From Chlorobiaceae bacterium (lineage in GTDB: Bacteria > Bacteroidota > Chlorobiia > Chlorobiales > Chlorobiaceae), in assembly GCA_013336025.1 (NCBI GenBank), contig JAAXUM010000106.1, positions 1-6,528 of the forward strand: 6,528 bases of DNA, written 5' to 3'. The notes under the pieces were generated by a model that was given only the letters and a program-made list of their open reading frames with translations, was not told the DNA's origin and made no database searches. Positions 1 through 3,770 of this stretch are shown piece after piece (positions within the stretch are counted from its first letter, which is position 1; each line of letters opens with the position of its first letter). Made by a program: the position numbers and the translations under genes.

Positions 1-1464
1 TTGAGCGACAGAGTAACCGTTGAAGCCGCCATGCAGCAAAACCCGTTGACAGGAAGTCTTGACCTTCTTGCCGGAACGGTTTTCTCCTTAGGCTCGCACT
101 GGACAGCCGCACTTTACGGTGCAAAGACAAACAGCAGTTATGGCGCTGACATGCGGGTTGAAGGGCGTTACAGATACTGGCATGCCTCCTACTGGGGAAG
201 CATGCATAACGACCGTTTCGGAAACGATGAAAAGGAAAAAGATCTCAACCACTCATTCCGCATCTCTCTCAACCCATTCAGAAATCTGGGACTGCAACTC
301 TTTGCACGCCATGAGGTGCAGGGCGACTCGCTCTTGCGACACTATATCCTTCCTGCCGCCAACTGGTATCCATTCTCCTGGCTCTCACTCTCGGCAATTC
401 CGGATGATGATGAAAACTACCGGTATGAAGCCGACTTCAGAATCGGCAATCGCAGCAACCTCCGGGCAATCTACGACAGCGATATTGTCACTCTCGACTA
501 TCAGCATGATCTCAGTGAGCAATGGAAACTCCGCATCATTAACGACTATGCCGTTCCTACAGGTGACCATGTCACCAACATGGTCATCGACTGGTACCCG
601 AGAAAAAACTCAAGCGACCTGATACAGACCGGAATATCCTACTCTGATGGAGCGTTCGGCGTTGCCGGTTCGATAAGCAGGTATATCAATGCAGGACTCC
701 GTCTCTCCCTGCAGTACAGCTATAATATGAACAATGCAACAAGTCTTGATCTGGAGGACATGTTTAGTGACATCATCAGCGAGAATGCTGAAAAAAGCGT
801 TTCACTGTCGCTTTCATGGGATCTCGGGTTGTCGAACAGAAGATTTTTCCCCATCAACCGCAGCGCAATTACCCTGACAAGAGGAGGTATCGCGGGATCC
901 CTCGATATCGCCAATGAAACAAAACTCTCCTCTTCCGATATCAATAATATCGGCATTCTGCTCAACGGGCGCAGCATGCAGCAGCGACAGATTGACGGTT
1001 CATTTTTTGTCGGCAGCCTGAAACCAGGCATCTATAACGTCTCGGTTGATCCCGAAAAATTACCCATTGAGCTCGTTGTTGACCAAAAGGAGCAGAAGGT
1101 TGAGGTAAAAAACGGAACCGTCACCGGTATCAATATCCCGGTCTATGCAGAGTTCGGCGTTGCCGGACGGATTACCGATGCAGCCGGTAACGGCATTGCC
1201 AATGTCAAAATGGTGGTTTCAGGAAAAGAGGAAAAACCGGCAGTCGAGACCGTTACCAATGAGTTCGGCTACTATCGTGCAGACGGTTTACGGAGTGGAA
1301 CCTACCAGCTTGCTGCTGAATCGATCGATGGCAGGGCTTTCGGCAATTCCCCGAAACGATCTCTCACGATCAAGGATGACTACCTTTTCGACATGAACAT
1401 GACCATCATCATCACACAACCTCCTGTAAAGAAACCGGAAATCAGCGTTGATAAAAAAATCTGA
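1..1464 (+). CDS. C-terminal part of an usher-like outer-membrane beta-barrel protein (5' truncated)
   Basis: The open frame enters from the left edge and ends at TGA 1462-1464. The TTG at base 1 is not a credible start because no signal peptide follows. Residues about 1-290 (window numbering) are alternating polar/aromatic strands such as WKLRIINDYAVP and LRLSLQYSYNMN, typical of a transmembrane beta-barrel. Residues about 295-355 form a small beta module ending in the Cna-B-like turn GSFFVGSLKPGIYNVSV. Residues about 386-466 are a carboxypeptidase-regulatory-like Ig domain (GVAGRITDAAGNGIANVK, then GYYRADGLRSGTYQLA). A short tail ends the protein. The same order of modules closes the large gene at the right of the window, so the two are probably paralogues, and this one may export or assemble a surface subunit encoded to the left. 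The role as usher is inferred from that similarity; an unrelated barrel with Ig tail domains is the alternative. No clear T-rich terminator follows. Confidence 0.72.
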   Translation: MSDRVTVEAAMQQNPLTGSLDLLAGTVFSLGSHWTAALYGAKTNSSYGADMRVEGRYRYWHASYWGSMHNDRFGNDEKEKDLNHSFRISLNPFRNLGLQLFARHEVQGDSLLRHYILPAANWYPFSWLSLSAIPDDDENYRYEADFRIGNRSNLRAIYDSDIVTLDYQHDLSEQWKLRIINDYAVPTGDHVTNMVIDWYPRKNSSDLIQTGISYSDGAFGVAGSISRYINAGLRLSLQYSYNMNNATSLDLEDMFSDIISENAEKSVSLSLSWDLGLSNRRFFPINRSAITLTRGGIAGSLDIANETKLSSSDINNIGILLNGRSMQQRQIDGSFFVGSLKPGIYNVSVDPEKLPIELVVDQKEQKVEVKNGTVTGINIPVYAEFGVAGRITDAAGNGIANVKMVVSGKEEKPAVETVTNEFGYYRADGLRSGTYQLAAESIDGRAFGNSPKRSLTIKDDYLFDMNMTIIITQPPVKKPEISVDKKI

Positions 1465-1940
1465 AGTGACCCTTGCAAACAACTCTCTTCCTTTTGCAAT
1501 GCGGCATCCTTGAAACCGCTCACGGAGCACCCCTGATTTTCCTGCCGACAGTTTTCAGTTCTACTCGCTCTCTGACCTTCGAAAGACAACTCAGGAAGAA
1601 GTGACCCGTTCCCCCGACAAAAAAACAGCTGCTGCATGATGACAATAATGCAGACAAAACCATCCCTTCAGGATAAACTGCCAACAGAACAACTCCTGCC
1701 CCGCACTCATGCAGCAATCAGATCTGTTATTACCTTGTTCCGTGATCCGACAGCTTCGCTTTAAGACTCCGGAAAACCGTCCCCCCCTGTTTTGTCAGGA
1801 ACCCCGGCATATATACTCAGATTATATATATAAACATATGCATAAATCCGCTTTCAAAAGTCCCGACTTTCAGATCATGATCGCACCATAAAAAAGAGAG
1901 GAAATGCTGAACAAGCCATAAAAACGCCAATAATCCACAT

Positions 1941-1955
1941 ATTATACGTTATAAT
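1941..1955. repeat. Short inverted repeat, possible operator or -10 region
   Basis: ATTATA, spacer CGT, then TATAAT form a perfect 6-base inverted repeat. The right arm is identical to the sigma-70 -10 consensus, and by symmetry the left arm gives the same box on the minus strand. No acceptable TTGACA-like box lies 16-18 bases upstream on the + strand (that position reads close to CCAATA). It could therefore be a dimeric regulator site, an extended AT element, or chance in AT-rich DNA. Confidence 0.2.
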
Positions 1956-2062
1956 ACACGTTCTTATGCGTAAACCAATAAAATAACAGGATGAACGAAT
2001 AAAAAGAGCGTCCCTTCCTTTAATAAAAACTGTAAAATATTATTTATTTTTTTTAGGGAATA

Positions 2063-2093
2063 TTTGGATAATATATAAAGTAATATATATTTG
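2063..2093 (+). promoter_or_regulatory. Candidate Bacteroidetes-type promoter for the subunit gene
   Basis: TTTG at 2063-2066, a 19-base spacer, and TATATTTG at 2086-2093 match the Bacteroidetes -33/-7 consensus (TTTG and TAnnTTTG). Transcription would start near 2098-2100, giving a leader of about 120 bases before ATG 2218. The surrounding DNA is very AT-rich, so a chance match is possible. A second copy of the same arrangement precedes the chaperone gene, which raises the weight of both. The competing sigma-70 reading is listed separately. Confidence 0.35.
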
Positions 2094-2118
2094 AACCAGG
2101 AAGTAACCTATATATCAT
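2091..2118 (+). promoter_or_regulatory. Alternative sigma-70-like promoter for the subunit gene
   Basis: TTGAAC at 2091-2096 (4 of 6 to TTGACA) and TATCAT at 2113-2118 (5 of 6 to TATAAT) are separated by 16 bases. Transcription would start near 2125, leaving a leader of about 90 bases. It overlaps the Bacteroidetes-type candidate, and sequence alone does not decide between them. Confidence 0.25.
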
Positions 2119-2202
2119 ATACAAAGAACAACGAACACATATATATCGAGAGGAATACATCCCGTACCCATCAATAAACAGTCAGCAACCACTTACAACA
2201 TC

Positions 2203-2210
2203 AAAAGGAA
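2203..2210 (+). promoter_or_regulatory. Ribosome-binding site of the subunit gene
   Basis: AAAAGGAA ends seven bases before ATG 2218, with its AGGA core eight bases from the start codon. This purine-rich site is well placed and supports 2218 as the start. It contrasts with the chaperone gene, which has no recognisable site. Confidence 0.6.
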
Positions 2211-2217
2211 ACCTATC

Positions 2218-2742
2218 ATGAAAAAGAAAATTCTGGCACTCTCCTGTCTGGCAGCCTTGTTCGCGTTTGGAAGCGATGCCCAGGCAATAGTAGTTGGTGA
2301 TAACGGAACCGCAACAGCAACGATTGCCGGCGCAATTTCTGTTGCCAAGTATGAAACAGGCTCAACAACAGGTGGCGATCTTGCTTTCGGTAATATCATT
2401 GCCGGCCCTTCAGCGGGAACCGTAACCATTAATCCTTTCGGCTCCGGTGCGCGCTCCTTTACAACCGTAACGGGGACCAACCTTTTACCGTTCGGACCTG
2501 CGCAATTTAAGGTAACCGGTGATGCGAATGCGAACTACACGGTATCGTTACCATCCTCGGATATCACTATTTACAGTGGCACAAACACTATGACGGTGGA
2601 TGCCTTTACAAAAACCGTTACAACTGGAACGTTGACCGGTGGCAGTGATGTTTTCAGGGTTGGAGGAACGCTTCATGTGGGTGCTAATCAGCCATCCGGA
2701 ACCTACAGTGGTACCTTTAACGTAACTGCCGCATACAACTAA
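2218..2742 (+). CDS. Secreted DUF4402-type, pilin-like subunit
   Basis: A 174-residue protein with a clear Sec signal peptide: MKKK, a hydrophobic core to about residue 17, and likely cleavage after DAQA at residue 23. The mature part is about 151 residues, rich in Thr, Gly, Ser and Ala, cysteine-free, and reads as beta-strands throughout. The end (VFRVGGTLHVGA, then GTYSGTFNVTAAYN) fits the DUF4402 family pattern of GGTL followed by GxYxGxFxVTxxY. Its last 14 residues also follow the pilin donor-strand/beta-zipper rule: Tyr next to last, Gly 14 from the end, and alternating Tyr-Ala-Val-Phe. With a PapD-like chaperone and a large barrel protein downstream, I infer that this is the exported structural subunit of a fimbria-like or coat-like surface polymer. 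A non-polymerising surface protein is the alternative. Start chosen for the signal peptide and the AAAAGGAA site. A strong terminator follows 34 bases after the stop. Confidence 0.82.
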   Translation: MKKKILALSCLAALFAFGSDAQAIVVGDNGTATATIAGAISVAKYETGSTTGGDLAFGNIIAGPSAGTVTINPFGSGARSFTTVTGTNLLPFGPAQFKVTGDANANYTVSLPSSDITIYSGTNTMTVDAFTKTVTTGTLTGGSDVFRVGGTLHVGANQPSGTYSGTFNVTAAYN

Positions 2743-2776
2743 GCACTCGCTCTGTTTAATCGGGAATTCTGACGTT

Positions 2777-2818
2777 CAGGGAGAGGCCGGCAAATAAGTC
2801 CGGCCTCTCCCTGTTTTT
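2777..2818 (+). terminator. Strong intrinsic terminator after the subunit gene
   Basis: A perfect 14-base-pair stem has arms at 2777-2790 (CAGGGAGAGGCCGG) and 2800-2813, with a 9-base loop (CAAATAAGT). It is followed directly by TTTTT at 2814-2818. The stem is GC-rich, and only the + strand side has the T run, so it acts on rightward transcription. It lies 34 bases past the subunit stop and 76 bases before the chaperone ATG. It should end most subunit transcripts, making the subunit mRNA more abundant than the chaperone-usher mRNA. It could also stabilise the 3' end of the subunit message. Confidence 0.9.
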
Positions 2819-2847
2819 GGAAAGCGCACTTCTCTTTTGTAAATTTG
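2816..2847 (+). promoter_or_regulatory. Candidate Bacteroidetes-type promoter for chaperone and usher
   Basis: TTTG at 2816-2819, a 20-base spacer, and TAAATTTG at 2840-2847 again match the TTTG / TAnnTTTG pattern. Transcription would start near 2852-2854, about 42 bases before the chaperone ATG. The upstream TTTG is formed by the end of the terminator's T run. If real, it would let the chaperone-usher pair be expressed independently of terminator read-through. No good sigma-70 -35/-10 pair is seen in this gap. Confidence 0.33.
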
Positions 2848-2894
2848 GAGCTGTACTGTAGCGTCCCAAAGAAAAACCTTTTAAGCGACGCACT

Positions 2895-3770
2895 ATGAAC
2901 ATCAAGCTCCTGCTCTTCGCCTTTTTCATTGCTGCATCAGTTTTCGGGCTCACCAAGTCAGCCGTGGCAGCCGAAGAGCCTGTTTCTTCCGGTTATTCAC
3001 TCCAGGATCTGCTGATAACCCCTACACGTATTGTCTTTGAGGGCAATATGAATACCACCGAACTGGCGCTTATCAACCGCAGCGACAAGGCACATACCTA
3101 CGCGATCTCCTTTGTTCAGGCTCGCATGAGTGAAAATGGAGAGATCAGGGAGATCGACAAGAACACCTTGCCAGGCCCGAATGACAGGTTTGCCGACACT
3201 TTTGTCCGTTTCAGCCCTCGACGAGTAATGCTGGAGCCCCGTCAGGTCCAGGTTGTGCGCATGATGTTGAGAAAACCTGCCGATCTCACTGAAGGGGAGT
3301 ACCGTTCCCACCTGAGCTTTCGGCTGATACCATCCGCTGCAGATGCCGTCAAACCGGATTCGTTGGGCCGTGGCATCCAGATCAAGCTGATACCGATCTA
3401 TGGAGTAACCATTCCTGTTATTGTGCGCCAGGGATCCCTGAAGGCGACAGCAAAACTGAGCAACCTCGGTATTGACCCGAAAGGCTTACAGGGAAAACAG
3501 TCCCTTGCCTTGACTATTGAGCGCGAAGGAAACCGCTCAACCTACGGCGACCTGGAAGCATTCTGGAAGGCACCGGGCAGCAAGGAGGTCTCCGTGGCCC
3601 TGATAAAAGGTGTTGCCGTCTACACGCCCAATGCAAAACGCACCATGCTTTTGCCCCTCAGACACCCCAGGGGGAGTGAACTTCATGGCGGACAGTTACA
3701 CGTCCGCTACAGCGAACAGGTAAACGGTGAAGAACGTGTACTTGCCGAGAATCAGATTGCCATTCCATAG
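2895..3770 (+). CDS. PapD-like periplasmic chaperone of a chaperone-usher system
   Basis: A 291-residue protein with a signal peptide (MNIK, hydrophobic core, cleavage near AVAA at residues 25-26). Family features in order: TPTRIVFEG at 42-50, where Arg45 is the likely counterpart of the PapD Arg that anchors the subunit carboxylate; LALINRS near 57-63 for the conserved Asn after the second strand; QVQVVRMMLR at 117-126, the subunit-pairing strand region; EGEYRSHLSF at 133-142; and YGVTIPVIVR at 169-178, the hinge into the second Ig domain. The GEYRSHL and GVTIPV forms resemble the divergent or archaic chaperones more than PapD itself, and the protein is longer than PapD. It would hold the upstream subunit in a folded state and deliver it to the usher. 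ATG 2895 is the only start after the in-frame TAG at 2859-2861, yet no Shine-Dalgarno site precedes it. Its 3' end overlaps the usher gene. Confidence 0.88.
   Translation: MNIKLLLFAFFIAASVFGLTKSAVAAEEPVSSGYSLQDLLITPTRIVFEGNMNTTELALINRSDKAHTYAISFVQARMSENGEIREIDKNTLPGPNDRFADTFVRFSPRRVMLEPRQVQVVRMMLRKPADLTEGEYRSHLSFRLIPSAADAVKPDSLGRGIQIKLIPIYGVTIPVIVRQGSLKATAKLSNLGIDPKGLQGKQSLALTIEREGNRSTYGDLEAFWKAPGSKEVSVALIKGVAVYTPNAKRTMLLPLRHPRGSELHGGQLHVRYSEQVNGEERVLAENQIAIP

Larger units (their letters stand above)
1465..2217. other. Long AT-rich intergenic region with no supported gene
   Basis: The 753 bases between the barrel gene and the subunit gene hold no convincing coding region. Bases about 1465-1790 have mixed composition. 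Short open frames there (plus strand 1709-1891, minus strand 1520-1717) lack ribosome-binding sites and recognisable sequence. From about 1805 to 2150 the DNA becomes strongly AT-rich, with many ATATAT tracts (for example near 1809-1838, 2068-2090, 2107-2120 and 2137-2146) and a T run at 2047-2054. Such DNA is likely flexible or curved and is a natural site for promoters and nucleoid-protein binding. The promoter of the downstream subunit gene most likely lies in the last 160 bases. The first 300 bases could be decayed coding sequence, but I see no readable remnant. Confidence 0.7.

Noticed and set aside
119..622. Long alternative-frame open frame of 167 codons within the first barrel gene
   Set aside because: It is fully inside a well-supported coding frame, is rich in Ser/Thr/Met with no domain, and looks like an overlap artefact.
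1473..1499. Inverted repeat TTGCAAA / TTTGCAA just after the first gene, a possible terminator
   Set aside because: The stem is only 7 base pairs and AT-rich with a 13-base loop, and no T run follows it.
1520..1717. Minus-strand open frame encoding a hydrophobic, Cys-containing 65-residue peptide
   Set aside because: No ribosome-binding site upstream on the minus strand and no family resemblance. The hydrophobicity is weakly organised, and nothing else in the window is on that strand.
1709..1891. Small plus-strand open frame of 60 codons
   Set aside because: No Shine-Dalgarno site, no recognisable domain or signal peptide, and it lies in AT-rich gap sequence. Most likely chance.
1896..1921. 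GAGAGGA followed by ATG and a five-codon frame (MLNKP), a possible leader peptide
   Set aside because: The purine site is only one base from the ATG, too close for initiation, and no attenuator-like hairpins follow.
2242..2250. Possible lipobox (ALSC) in the subunit signal peptide
   Set aside because: The Cys is at residue 10, too early for a lipoprotein signal with a full hydrophobic region. The -3 residue is Ala, and a good signal peptidase I site (DAQA) lies downstream.
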